DNA from: UTPRO1 sp031400185
GTDB taxonomy: Bacteria > Desulfobacterota > Binatia > UTPRO1
NCBI GenBank assembly: GCA_031400185.1
Contig: JANNPN010000182.1
Span: forward strand, 1-64,000
Direction: 5' to 3'
Length of the DNA: 64,000 bases
A program made the position numbers and the translations under genes. Each line of letters begins with the position of its first letter. Within the stretch, counting starts at the first letter, position 1. The notes under the pieces are model-generated. The model was not told the origin of the DNA. It ran no database searches and saw only the letters and a list, made by a program, of their open reading frames with translations. Positions 25,775 through 33,441 of the stretch are shown piece after piece.

Positions 25775-26710
25775 CTACCAGGGTGCGGCGGCGAGCTTGT
25801 CCGCCGCCATGATCGCGAAGAGGCATGGCAGGTAGATCAGGCTCGCGAACATCACGCGGCGTGCGTCGGCGGTCTTTGCCGAACGTGCCAATCGGAGTGA
25901 TGGTGCCAGCATGCCGAGCCCGAGCAGGATCGACGCCACGAAGTAGACGGGCCCCGCGAGCCCGAGCAGCGTCGGCACCATCCCGACGCTCACGAGTGCG
26001 AGCGAATAGGTGAGGATCTGGTGCGCTGTGCTGCGTCCGTCCGGGTCGACGACTGGCAGCAGGCGGAAGCCCGCGCGCGCGTAGTCGTCCCGGTACATCT
26101 GGGCGATCGCGAGGGAATGCGGGATCTGCCAGACGAACATGATTGCGAAGACCGCCCACGCCGCCGCGTCGAGGCTTCCGCTCGCTCCCGCCCAGCCGGT
26201 GAGGGGAGGCAGCGCGCCGGGCACGGCGCCGATCAGCGTGCAGAGCGAGGTGCGCGTCTTCGCCGGCGTGTAGGCGAAGAGGTAGCTGACGCTCGTCGCT
26301 GCGGTGATGGCGGCGGCGAGCGCAGTGCTGCCCGCGAGCAATACCAGCAGCCCGAGGAGCGTGAGCGCGGCGCCAAACGCGAGCGCGTCCGCAGGTGCCA
26401 CGCGGCCGTCCGGGAGCGGGCGCCGGCGCGTCCGCGTCATCTGCGCGTCGAGGTCGCGTTCGAGGTACTGGTTCAGCGTCATGGTGCCCGCGGCCGCGAG
26501 GCCCGTGCCGACCAGCGTCATCACGAGCCGGAGCCAGTCGAACGCCGCGACGCCGGCGCCGAGCGAGTAGCCGAAGAGCGTAGTCAGCACGACCATGGCC
26601 ACAATGCGCGGCTTCGTGAGCTCGACGAAGTCGGCGATGCGGCGCTGCGCGAGCGGCAGGACCTCGGTCGCGAGGCTGAGCTCCTCGGCGGGCTTCACGG
26701 CGGGCATCAT
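25775..26710 (-). CDS. ctaB: protoheme IX farnesyltransferase (heme O synthase)
   Basis: 311 residues from MMPAVKPAEE. A longer frame reading in from upstream crosses ctaA and is not likely. The prenyl-diphosphate motif N-x3-D-x3-D is seen as NQYLERDLDAQM with RTRRRPLPDGRV after it, and seven to nine transmembrane helices follow. It adds a farnesyl group to heme B for aerobic oxidases. It lies 16 nt downstream of ctaA in the same operon. Confidence 0.93.
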   Translation of the reverse strand: MMPAVKPAEELSLATEVLPLAQRRIADFVELTKPRIVAMVVLTTLFGYSLGAGVAAFDWLRLVMTLVGTGLAAAGTMTLNQYLERDLDAQMTRTRRRPLPDGRVAPADALAFGAALTLLGLLVLLAGSTALAAAITAATSVSYLFAYTPAKTRTSLCTLIGAVPGALPPLTGWAGASGSLDAAAWAVFAIMFVWQIPHSLAIAQMYRDDYARAGFRLLPVVDPDGRSTAHQILTYSLALVSVGMVPTLLGLAGPVYFVASILLGLGMLAPSLRLARSAKTADARRVMFASLIYLPCLFAIMAADKLAAAPW

Positions 26711-26726
26711 GTGGAGACCCGTTCCG

Positions 26727-27686
26727 TCATGCGGGCACCCGTTCCGTCGCGAGCACGGCGCGCGCCGCTCCGGCATCCGGCGCTTCGGCGCGATGGGCGC
26801 GGAGCGCCAGCACGACGGTCGTCCCAAGGATCGCGGCGCCGCAGGCGACGTGCAGGGTCGTCGGCAGCACGGCCTTCTGCGTCCAGATGGTGAGCGCCCC
26901 GAGCGTCACTTGCGTGACGACGAGCGCCGCGGCGACGAGTGCAGGGCGGACGAGCGCGCGTTCGCGCCCATGCCCGCGGAGCGTGCGGACGATCGTCCAT
27001 CCGATCACCGCCGTCACCACGACCGCGCCCAGGCGATGCAGGAAGTGGAGTGCGACTGCCGCCGAGTCGAAGGGCGGGACGATGCGTCCGAAGGCGAGCG
27101 GAAAGTCCGGAATCGCGAGCCCGGCTCCCGTGTGCCGCATGGTCGCCCCGAGGATGAGCTGGCAGTAGACGGTCGCCGCTGCCACGGCCGTGAGGCGTGC
27201 GTAGCCGGGATCGGCGGCCGGCCGCGCGGCGGGTGACCAATCGGGCCGGGTCATGACCGCGAGCGCGACCGTCAGGCAAAGAAACGCCTGCGCAAGGCAC
27301 GCATGTGCCGACGAGATTGCGGGCGGAAGGAGGAAGATCACCGTGAGGCCGCCGAGCAGACCCTGCGCGATCACCGTCACGACGGCCACGAGTGCCAGGC
27401 GGCGGACGATCGCGTGGGTCTCGACGAGCCACGCGGCGATCGCGAACGCCACCGTCAGCGCGCCGACCGCCGCCGCCACCATGCGGTGTCCGTGCTCGTA
27501 GAACACGCCGCCGACCATGCGCGGGAAGAACTGCCCGAACGAGAGCGGCCAGTCGGGAACGGCGAGGCCCGAGCCGGTGCTGGTGACGAGACCGCCGACG
27601 AAGATCAGGAAGAGGGTCGCGCCCGCCAGGACGACGGCGAACCTGTGGAGGGTCTGCGACGAACGGCTCACAGCGGATGCCGGCAC
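26727..27686 (-). CDS. ctaA: heme A synthase (COX15/CtaA family)
   Basis: About 319 residues with eight transmembrane helices. Heme-ligand histidines are visible in FYEHGHRMVAA and ALHFLHRLGAV, with further His in the other helices; SAHACLAQAF adds a cysteine. It oxidises heme O to heme A. GTG at 27686 is preferred because AGGTAA lies about 7 nt upstream and the small upstream gene ends at 27694; a TTG at 27737 would overlap that gene. The following ctaB completes the heme A pathway. Confidence 0.88.
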   Translation of the reverse strand: MPASAVSRSSQTLHRFAVVLAGATLFLIFVGGLVTSTGSGLAVPDWPLSFGQFFPRMVGGVFYEHGHRMVAAAVGALTVAFAIAAWLVETHAIVRRLALVAVVTVIAQGLLGGLTVIFLLPPAISSAHACLAQAFLCLTVALAVMTRPDWSPAARPAADPGYARLTAVAAATVYCQLILGATMRHTGAGLAIPDFPLAFGRIVPPFDSAAVALHFLHRLGAVVVTAVIGWTIVRTLRGHGRERALVRPALVAAALVVTQVTLGALTIWTQKAVLPTTLHVACGAAILGTTVVLALRAHRAEAPDAGAARAVLATERVPA

Positions 27687-27693
27687 GCTGTCG

Positions 27694-27960
27694 TTACCTG
27701 CCGTTCTCGCAGGCAACCTGGGGCCGCGCTGCAGCAATCGCGCTCGCCGCCCGATGGCTCACGACCCCGAAGCCGAGCAGCAGGAGCACCGGCACGAGCG
27801 CCCAGACGACCGCGCGCGCGCGGATGCCCCCCAGTGCGGGCCGCTGCTGCCGCGACAGCAATGCCTGCACGACGATCATGGCGATCGCGGAGCTCCAATA
27901 GAGCAGGAGAAACACTCCGCCATCGATCGAGCCGTTTTCCGGAAGCCACCAGCCGAGCAT
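27694..27960 (-). CDS. orphan CoxII-like transmembrane hairpin protein
   Basis: 88 residues with two transmembrane helices (about 14-35 and 49-68). The sequence follows the N-terminal membrane hairpin of cytochrome c oxidase subunit II: LPENGSIDGGVFLLLYW, then a basic loop, then VVWALVPVLLLL with the conserved W-x-x-x-P. The copper-binding cupredoxin domain is absent and the frame ends at TAA 27694. It precedes ctaA and ctaB. It may be an assembly or accessory subunit, or a truncated CoxII. The family call rests on motif resemblance only. Confidence 0.55.
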   Translation of the reverse strand: MLGWWLPENGSIDGGVFLLLYWSSAIAMIVVQALLSRQQRPALGGIRARAVVWALVPVLLLLGFGVVSHRAASAIAAARPQVACENGR

Positions 27961-28081
27961 TGTGATGTCTTTGGTGATGCCTTTTGGGGATGCCTCTAGG
28001 GTCGTACGCCGTGCGCGTGATCCGCGCGGGAGAATGGCGGGGTTCGGCGAATGCGGCTGTGTACCGAATTACCTTCGGCGT

Positions 28082-28093
28082 CGCAAGCTTGCG
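28082..28093. promoter_or_regulatory. 12-bp palindrome downstream of hisG
   Basis: CGCAAGCTTGCG is a perfect 12-bp palindrome in the 159-nt gap between hisG and the CoxII-like gene, 27 nt past the hisG stop. A weaker CCGAA/TTCGG stem lies next to it. There is no T-run on either strand. It may help end hisG transcription or bind a dimeric protein. Otherwise the gap shows nothing I can name. Confidence 0.25.
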
Positions 28094-28119
28094 CGCGGTA
28101 GCCGGGCTTCTTCCGCGGA

Positions 28120-28992
28120 TCAGATGACCTTGTTGAGACTGTACTCGATGATCCCGACGGCACCCGCCTTCATGAGCTTCGGGATGAGCTCGCGAACGAC
28201 GTCCTCGGCGATCACGCTCTCCACCGAGCACCAGTCCTTGCCGTAGAGATTCGAGACCGTGGGTGCGGTGATGCTCGGGAGCATGGCGACGATCGTGTCG
28301 AGGTGCTGTTTCGGGACGTTGAGCTTGAGCCCGACCTGCGTTTCCGCGCGCAGAGCGCCCGTCAGCAACAACCCGATCTGTTCGATCTTCTCGCGCTTCC
28401 ATGGGTCGGCGAGCGCGTGCGCGTTGGCGATCAGCTGCGGATTCGAGCTGAAGAGCTCGTCGACGATGCGGAGCCCGTTCGCACGGAGCGTGCTGCCGGT
28501 CTCGGTCACCTCGACGATGGCGTCGACGAGGCCCTCCGCGGCCTTCGCCTCGGTAGCCCCCCACGAGAATTCGACGTCGACATCGATCCCGCGGTCCGTG
28601 AAGTAGCGCTTGGTGTAGTTCACGAGCTCGGTCGCGACCGTCTTGCCGCGGAGGTCTTCGGGCTTTTTCACCGGGGACGCGTCCGGCACGACCAACACCC
28701 AACGCGTCGGGCGGATCGTCGCCTTCGAGTAGACGAGGTCGCAGATCACCTCGACCTTCGAGTCGTTCTCGAGGATCCAGTCGTGGCCGGTGATGCCGGC
28801 GTCGAGCGTGCCCGCCTCGACGTACCGCGCCATCTCCTGCGCGCGGATGAGGTTGCAGCGGAGCGCGGGGTCGTCGACGGAAGGGAAGTAACTTCGCCCG
28901 CCCGAGCTGATCCGCCAGCCCGACTTGCGGAAAAGCTCGATGGTCGCTTCCTCGAGGCTGCCCTTCGGAATCCCGAGCTTCAGAATGCTCAT
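28120..28992 (-). CDS. hisG: ATP phosphoribosyltransferase, long form
   Basis: 290 residues from MSILKLGIPKGSLEE. The catalytic domain carries YVEAGTLDAGITGHDWI and the PRPP-loop region EVTETGSTLRANGL. The C-terminal 80 residues are the ACT-like regulatory domain of long-form HisG (APTVSNLYGKDW, ending with AVGIIEYSLNKVI). It commits PRPP and ATP to histidine synthesis and is feedback-inhibited by histidine through that domain, so no HisZ is needed. It lies 7 nt downstream of hisI. Confidence 0.93.
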   Translation of the reverse strand: MSILKLGIPKGSLEEATIELFRKSGWRISSGGRSYFPSVDDPALRCNLIRAQEMARYVEAGTLDAGITGHDWILENDSKVEVICDLVYSKATIRPTRWVLVVPDASPVKKPEDLRGKTVATELVNYTKRYFTDRGIDVDVEFSWGATEAKAAEGLVDAIVEVTETGSTLRANGLRIVDELFSSNPQLIANAHALADPWKREKIEQIGLLLTGALRAETQVGLKLNVPKQHLDTIVAMLPSITAPTVSNLYGKDWCSVESVIAEDVVRELIPKLMKAGAVGIIEYSLNKVI

Positions 28993-28999
28993 TTCAAGC

Positions 29000-29377
29000 T
29001 CATTTCGCGTAGACCTTCGCGGGATCGAAGACGCGGGTCTCGACGACCTGCCAGCCCGCGCCGTCGCGGCGGCGAAAGAAGCAGCTCGGATAGCCCTCGT
29101 GGCAGGCGGCGCCCTCCTGCTCGACCTTGAGGAGCACGGTGTCGCCGTCACAGTCGACGTGGATGGCCGTCACCTTCTGGCGATGGCCGGAGGTCTCGCC
29201 CTTCACCCAGAACGTCTGCCGGGAGCGGCTCCAGTACGTCGCCCACCCGGTCGCCACCGTGCGGTCGAACGACTCCTGGTTCATGTAGGCGAGCATCAGG
29301 ACGGCGCCCGAGCCGGCGTCCTGGACGATGACGGGGACGAGGCCGTCCCCCTTGGCGAAATCGATGGTCGAGCTCAT
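29000..29377 (-). CDS. hisI: phosphoribosyl-AMP cyclohydrolase
   Basis: 125 residues from MSSTIDFAKGDGLVPV. Metal-site signature HVDCDGDTVLLKV and the zinc ligand region ACHEGYPSCFF are present. It opens the adenine ring of PR-AMP in step three of histidine synthesis. There is no fused HisE domain, so HisE is elsewhere. The upstream extension of the frame runs into lpxD on the other strand and is not credible. Confidence 0.93.
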   Translation of the reverse strand: MSSTIDFAKGDGLVPVIVQDAGSGAVLMLAYMNQESFDRTVATGWATYWSRSRQTFWVKGETSGHRQKVTAIHVDCDGDTVLLKVEQEGAACHEGYPSCFFRRRDGAGWQVVETRVFDPAKVYAK

Positions 29378-29446
29378 GAAGGCAAATCCGGAACCGAGCG
29401 TCGTAACACAGGGCTCCTGCACCGGCAAATTCGCATGGGAGGCGGC

Positions 29447-29475
29447 TTGCGGGGCATGACGCTTCGGCCTAATGC
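29447..29475 (+). promoter_or_regulatory. possible sigma70-type promoter for lpxD
   Basis: TTGCGG at 29447-29452 and TAATGC at 29470-29475 are separated by 17 nt. The -10 overlaps the ATG at 29472, so use of this promoter would favour the second ATG (29484) as a leaderless start. Weak matches in GC-rich DNA; low confidence. Confidence 0.25.
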
Positions 29476-30521
29476 TCGCGACGATGACGCTCGCGGAGAT
29501 CGCGGAACGCCTCGGCTGCGAGCTCCGGGGCGATGGCTCGATCGTCGTCAACGCCATTCGCGGTCTCGAGGAAGCGGGGCCGGGCGACCTCACGTTCCTC
29601 GCCAACCCCAAGTACGCCGCGCAGCTCGCGGCAACGCGCGCCTCCGCGGCGATCGTCGCCGCGAGCCAACCCGAGATAGCGATCGCGACCCTCCGCGCGG
29701 ACAATCCCTATCTCTGTTTCGCGCGGGCGCTCGAGCTCTTTCACCGGCCGGTGGTTCCGCCGGTCGGCGTGCACCCGACGGCGGTCGTCGCGGCGAGCGC
29801 CCGCATCGCCGAGCCCGTTTCCATTGGCCCCTACGCGGTCGTCGGCGACGACGTGGTGATCGGTCCCGGAGCCACGATCCACCCACACGTGACGATCTAT
29901 GCCGGCGTGCAGATCGGCCGCGACTTCGTCGCGCACGCAGGCGTCGTCGTCCGCGAGTACGTACGGATCGGCGACCGCGTGGTGCTGCACGCGGGTGTCG
30001 TGATCGGCGCCGACGGGTTCGGGTTCGCGCCGAGCCCGACGGGCGCGGTCAAGATCCCGCAGGCCGGCATCGTGGTCGTCGAGGACGACGTCGAGATCGG
30101 CGCCAACACGACCGTCGATCGCGCCACGCTCGAGGCGACGACCATTCGCCGCGGCGCGAAGCTCGACAACCTCGTGATGGTCGCCCACAACTGCGAGGTC
30201 GGCGCGCACAGCTTCCTCGCAGCGCAGGTCGGGATCGCGGGTTCGACGAAGATCGGCCGCGGCGTGCAGATGGGCGGCCAGGCGGGCGCCGCCGGCCACC
30301 TGACGATCGGCGACGGGGTACAGATCGCGGGCCAGAGCGGGGTGCCGAACTCGATCCCGGCCGGCACGACCGTCGGCGGGTATCCCGCGATCGAGGTCGG
30401 GCTCTGGCGGCGCACGTCGGCCGCGCTGCTCCGGCTCCCGGAATTGTTGCGGCGGGTCCGGCGCTTGGAGCGCCGCCTCGGGCTCCGCCGGGACGGGTCG
30501 GACGAGAGCGGGGCGAGCTGA
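29472..30521 (+). CDS. lpxD: UDP-3-O-acylglucosamine N-acyltransferase
   Basis: 349 residues; the start may be the second Met (29484, MTLAEIAERLG). The N-terminal uridine-binding domain is about residues 1-100. A left-handed beta-helix of hexapeptide repeats follows, with the catalytic histidine in MVAHNCEVGAH, and then a C-terminal helix. It adds the second hydroxyacyl chain during lipid A synthesis and is evidence of an outer membrane. No lpxA or fabZ is adjacent, unlike the usual cluster. Confidence 0.93.
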   Translation: MLATMTLAEIAERLGCELRGDGSIVVNAIRGLEEAGPGDLTFLANPKYAAQLAATRASAAIVAASQPEIAIATLRADNPYLCFARALELFHRPVVPPVGVHPTAVVAASARIAEPVSIGPYAVVGDDVVIGPGATIHPHVTIYAGVQIGRDFVAHAGVVVREYVRIGDRVVLHAGVVIGADGFGFAPSPTGAVKIPQAGIVVVEDDVEIGANTTVDRATLEATTIRRGAKLDNLVMVAHNCEVGAHSFLAAQVGIAGSTKIGRGVQMGGQAGAAGHLTIGDGVQIAGQSGVPNSIPAGTTVGGYPAIEVGLWRRTSAALLRLPELLRRVRRLERRLGLRRDGSDESGAS

Positions 30522-30538
30522 GCGCGACGGCCACACGC

Positions 30539-30567
30539 TTGTCGCCGTCGGCTCGGGCCCGTATACC
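30539..30567 (+). promoter_or_regulatory. sigma70-like promoter upstream of DUF177-rpmF-fab genes
   Basis: TTGTCG at 30539-30544 and TATACC at 30562-30567 with a 17-nt spacer, in the 102-nt gap after lpxD. It would drive the DUF177, rpmF, fabD, fabG and acpP series. Pattern match only. Confidence 0.45.
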
Positions 30568-30623
30568 TTCCCCTCCGGGTTCGCATCCGCGTCCTCTTCG
30601 GGGCGCCGGCAGCTCTTTCGACG

Positions 30624-31157
30624 ATGAAGATCCAGCTGAACGACATCCTCGCGGTCGAAGATCAACTCGACTACGCCGAGCCAGTCGAGGCGCTGAACGC
30701 GACGCTCGCGAGCGCCAACCACGAGTACGAGTTTCGGGAACCACTGCAGGTTCGCGTGCGCTACTCCCGGTCGCAGATGGATCTGTTCTTCGAGGGCGAG
30801 GTGCGGGGGCGGGGGGTCGGGATCTGCGGCCGTTGCCTCGAGGAGTTCCCCCTGGACGTCGGGCAGGAGCTCTCGCTGGTGCTGACCCCGGCGACTCGGC
30901 TCAGCGGCGAGATCGAGCTCGCGCCGGGCGATCTCACCCAGTCCTTCTACGAGGGCACCGAGATCGACCTCACCCCGCTCATGTACGAGCAGATCATGCT
31001 CGCCTTGCCCACGCGGCCACTCTGTGGTGAAGAGTGCCGCGGGCTTTGCCCGCAGTGCGGGAGCAACCGTAACACCGGCCAATGTGCCTGTGTGGTCGAC
31101 GCCGGCGATCCCCGCTGGTCCGCGCTCCGCAATCTCAAGATCGACCGCGACGCCTAG
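30624..31157 (+). CDS. DUF177 (YceD) family protein
   Basis: 177 residues with two cysteine pairs: CGRCLEEF mid-protein and a C-terminal CGEECRGLCPQCGSN plus a CAC, which could bind zinc. The family is almost always encoded just before rpmF, as here, and is linked to 23S rRNA or ribosome assembly. The biochemical role is not fixed. Confidence 0.88.
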   Translation: MKIQLNDILAVEDQLDYAEPVEALNATLASANHEYEFREPLQVRVRYSRSQMDLFFEGEVRGRGVGICGRCLEEFPLDVGQELSLVLTPATRLSGEIELAPGDLTQSFYEGTEIDLTPLMYEQIMLALPTRPLCGEECRGLCPQCGSNRNTGQCACVVDAGDPRWSALRNLKIDRDA

Positions 31158-31175
31158 CGCGCGGAGGAGGATTCC

Positions 31176-31358
31176 ATGGCAGTTCCGAAACGACGGACGT
31201 CGACGACCAAGCGCAACAAGCGTCGTGCGCACGACGCGCTCCGGCCCGCGAGCTTCATCACCTGTCCCAATTGCAACGAGCCGATGCTGCGACATCGCGC
31301 CTGTTCCCACTGCGGTGAGTACCGGGGCCGCAAGGTGCTCGACACCGCGGAGGCGTGA
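31176..31358 (+). CDS. rpmF: 50S ribosomal protein L32
   Basis: 60 residues beginning MAVPKRRTSTTKRNKRRAH, with the zinc-ribbon CPNC...CSHCG. GGAGGAGGA lies just before the ATG, a strong ribosome site fitting a highly expressed gene. It is a structural part of the large subunit. The fabD GTG overlaps its stop by 4 bp. Confidence 0.97.
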   Translation: MAVPKRRTSTTKRNKRRAHDALRPASFITCPNCNEPMLRHRACSHCGEYRGRKVLDTAEA

Positions 31359-32305
31359 GTTCGTCGTCGGCCGCGACGCCGCCAACCCGGGACGTCGAGT
31401 CCAGCGGGGTGACGGCGCTCCTCTTCCCCGGCCAAGGGTCGCAGCGCGTCGGAATGGGCCAGCGCCTCGCCGCCGAGCACCCGGCGGCGCGCGCGGTGAT
31501 GGAAGAGGCGGACGACGCGCTCGAGTACCCGCTCTCCCGGCTCTGCTGGGAAGGTTCGGAAGCCGACCTCACGCGCACGGAGTTCTGTCAGCCCGCGATC
31601 CTCGCGGTGAGCGTCGCCATGTGGCGCGCGCTCGGTGCGGCACGCGGGCTCGCGCCACGCTGGGTTGCCGGGCACAGCCTCGGGGAGTACACGGCCCTCG
31701 TCGTGGCCGACGCGCTCGCGTTTCGTGACGCGGTCCGCCTGGTGCGTCTCCGTGGCCGCTTCATGCAGGCGGCGGTGCCCGAGGGTATCGGGGCCATGGC
31801 GGCGATCGTCGGCCTCGACGACGCGCGGGTGACGGAGCTCTGCGCGGCCTTCGCGCACGGCGAGGTCGTGAGTCCCGCGAACTTCAACGGCGGCGGCCAG
31901 GTGGTCGTGGCGGGTCACCGCGGCGCGGTCGCGCGCGTGATGGACGCAGCGCGAGCGCTGCGTGGCCGCGTCGTGCCGCTCGCGGTGAGCGCCCCGTTCC
32001 ACTGCGCGCTCATGGCGCCGGCGGCGGCCGAGCTCGAGGGTGTGCTCGCGACGGTCGCGATCGCAGACCCGACCATTCCGGTCGTGGGCAACGTCGACGC
32101 CGCGCCGAACACCGACGGCCGCCGCATCCGCGAGCTGCTCGTCACCCAGGTGACCGCGCCCGTCCGATGGGCCGAGTCGATGCTGCGTTTGCAGGCACTC
32201 GGCTGCGGGCGCGCGATCGAGGTCGGACCGGGACAGGTGCTGGCGAAGATTCTTCAGCGGATGAAGCTCGGCATCGCGACCAGCGGCATCGAGGAGCTCG
32301 CGTGA
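31355..32305 (+). CDS. fabD: malonyl-CoA:ACP transacylase
   Basis: 316 residues. GQGSQRVGMG, the nucleophile Ser108 in GHSLGEYTAL, the Arg in RGRFMQ and the His in SAPFHCALM form the active site. It loads malonate onto ACP for fatty acid synthesis. The start is the GTG overlapping the rpmF stop, which leaves a slightly long N-terminus of about 18 residues. plsX and fabH, often present between rpmF and fabD, are missing here. Confidence 0.95.
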   Translation: MSSSSAATPPTRDVESSGVTALLFPGQGSQRVGMGQRLAAEHPAARAVMEEADDALEYPLSRLCWEGSEADLTRTEFCQPAILAVSVAMWRALGAARGLAPRWVAGHSLGEYTALVVADALAFRDAVRLVRLRGRFMQAAVPEGIGAMAAIVGLDDARVTELCAAFAHGEVVSPANFNGGGQVVVAGHRGAVARVMDAARALRGRVVPLAVSAPFHCALMAPAAAELEGVLATVAIADPTIPVVGNVDAAPNTDGRRIRELLVTQVTAPVRWAESMLRLQALGCGRAIEVGPGQVLAKILQRMKLGIATSGIEELA

Positions 32306-33045
32306 CGCTCGCCGGTCAGGTCGCGCTCGTGACCGGTGCGTCGCGGGGCATCGGCGCGGCGATCGCCCGTGAGCTCGCGGCCTCCGGCGCGCACGTCGTG
32401 CTGGGCTGCCGCGCGCAGCGCGAGCAGGCCGAGGCGATCGTCGGCGAAATCGCGGCGCGCGGAGGCTCTGCGGAAGCGGTGAGCTTCGACGTTGCGAACG
32501 GCGCGGAGGTCGATGCGGCCGTCCGGGAGATGCTCGCGCGCCTTGGCAAGATAGACGTTCTGGTAAATAATGCCGGCGTTTCTGCGGACGCCCTGATCGT
32601 ACGCATCACCGACGATCAGTGGCAGCGTGTCCTCGACGTCAACCTCAAGGGGGTCTTCAACTGCACCAAGTCCGTCGCCCGTTCGATGATGCGGGCGCGG
32701 AGTGGTCGAATCGTCAACCTCAGCTCGGTCGTGGGCGTCACGGGCAATGCGGGACAGGCGGCCTACGCCGCCGCGAAGGCCGGAATCATCGGGTTCACCA
32801 AATCGACCGCGCGTGAGCTCGCGTCGCGGGGCGTCACCGCCAACGCAGTGGCACCCGGAATCATCGAGACCGACATGACCGAAGCCCTGGACGCGAGCAC
32901 GAAGGAGATGTACCGAGCCATGGTCCCCCTCGGCCGATTGGGGCGGGGGGAGGACGTCGCAGCCGCCGTCACCTTTCTCGCGGGTCCGGGCGCGAGCTAC
33001 ATCACGGGACAAGTCATTCACATCAACGGCGGTATGTACGTGTGA
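32302..33045 (+). CDS. fabG: 3-oxoacyl-ACP reductase
   Basis: 247 residues. Cofactor loop TGASRGIG, NNAG, and the active-site Ser-Tyr-Lys in SSVVGVTGNAGQAAYAAAK; the C-terminus ITGQVIHINGGMYV is typical. It reduces 3-oxoacyl-ACP with NADPH. GTG start overlaps the fabD stop by 4 bp. Confidence 0.95.
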   Translation: MTLAGQVALVTGASRGIGAAIARELAASGAHVVLGCRAQREQAEAIVGEIAARGGSAEAVSFDVANGAEVDAAVREMLARLGKIDVLVNNAGVSADALIVRITDDQWQRVLDVNLKGVFNCTKSVARSMMRARSGRIVNLSSVVGVTGNAGQAAYAAAKAGIIGFTKSTARELASRGVTANAVAPGIIETDMTEALDASTKEMYRAMVPLGRLGRGEDVAAAVTFLAGPGASYITGQVIHINGGMYV

Positions 33046-33054
33046 GGAGGAAGC

Positions 33055-33291
33055 ATGGCATCAGCGGTTGAGGCCAAGGTACGCGAGATCATCTGCGAGC
33101 AGCTTGGCGTCAGTGAAGACGAGGTCACGCCCGAGGCGTCGTTCATCGAGGATCTCGGTGCCGACTCGTTGGACATCGTCGAGCTGGTGATGGCCCTGGA
33201 GGAAGAGTACGAGATGGAGATCTCGGACGAAGAGGCCGAGAAGATCCGCACCGTGCAGGACGTAGTGAACTACATCGAAAGTCAGAAGTAG
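33055..33291 (+). CDS. acpP: acyl carrier protein
   Basis: 78 acidic residues with the phosphopantetheine site Ser in GADSLDIVEL. GAGGAAGC lies before the ATG. It carries growing acyl chains and supplies hydroxyacyl groups to LpxD. fabF, which normally follows, is absent; glyA comes next after 150 nt. Confidence 0.97.
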   Translation: MASAVEAKVREIICEQLGVSEDEVTPEASFIEDLGADSLDIVELVMALEEEYEMEISDEEAEKIRTVQDVVNYIESQK

Positions 33292-33293
33292 AG

Positions 33294-33341
33294 GGAGCGT
33301 CGGTCGGCGTTGCCTGTCGATCCGGCGACGCTCGACGCTCC
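33294..33341 (+). terminator. inverted repeat after acpP
   Basis: GGAGCGTCG (33294-33302) and CGACGCTCC (33333-33341) are perfect 9-bp arms around a 30-nt loop, starting 2 nt after the acpP stop. No T-run follows directly; a TTTTTT occurs at 33400-33405. It may slow transcription or stabilise acpP mRNA. The rest of the 150-nt gap before glyA shows no riboswitch I recognise. Confidence 0.35.
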
Positions 33342-33441
33342 GGGGTTGCGTGACGATCGCAGAGGCCCGCCGACGTCGTACGGAAGGGCCAGCTCTGCGT
33401 TTTTTAGCGGTGAAGGACGCTCCGAGCGAGGGACGCGAAGC

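Noticed and set aside
26711..26827. N-terminal extension of heme O synthase
   Set aside because: It would overlap ctaA and lacks conservation; MMPAVKP is the normal length start.
30522..30623. tRNA or small RNA in the gap after lpxD
   Set aside because: No cloverleaf arms or GGTTCGA-type loop; only a promoter-like sequence.
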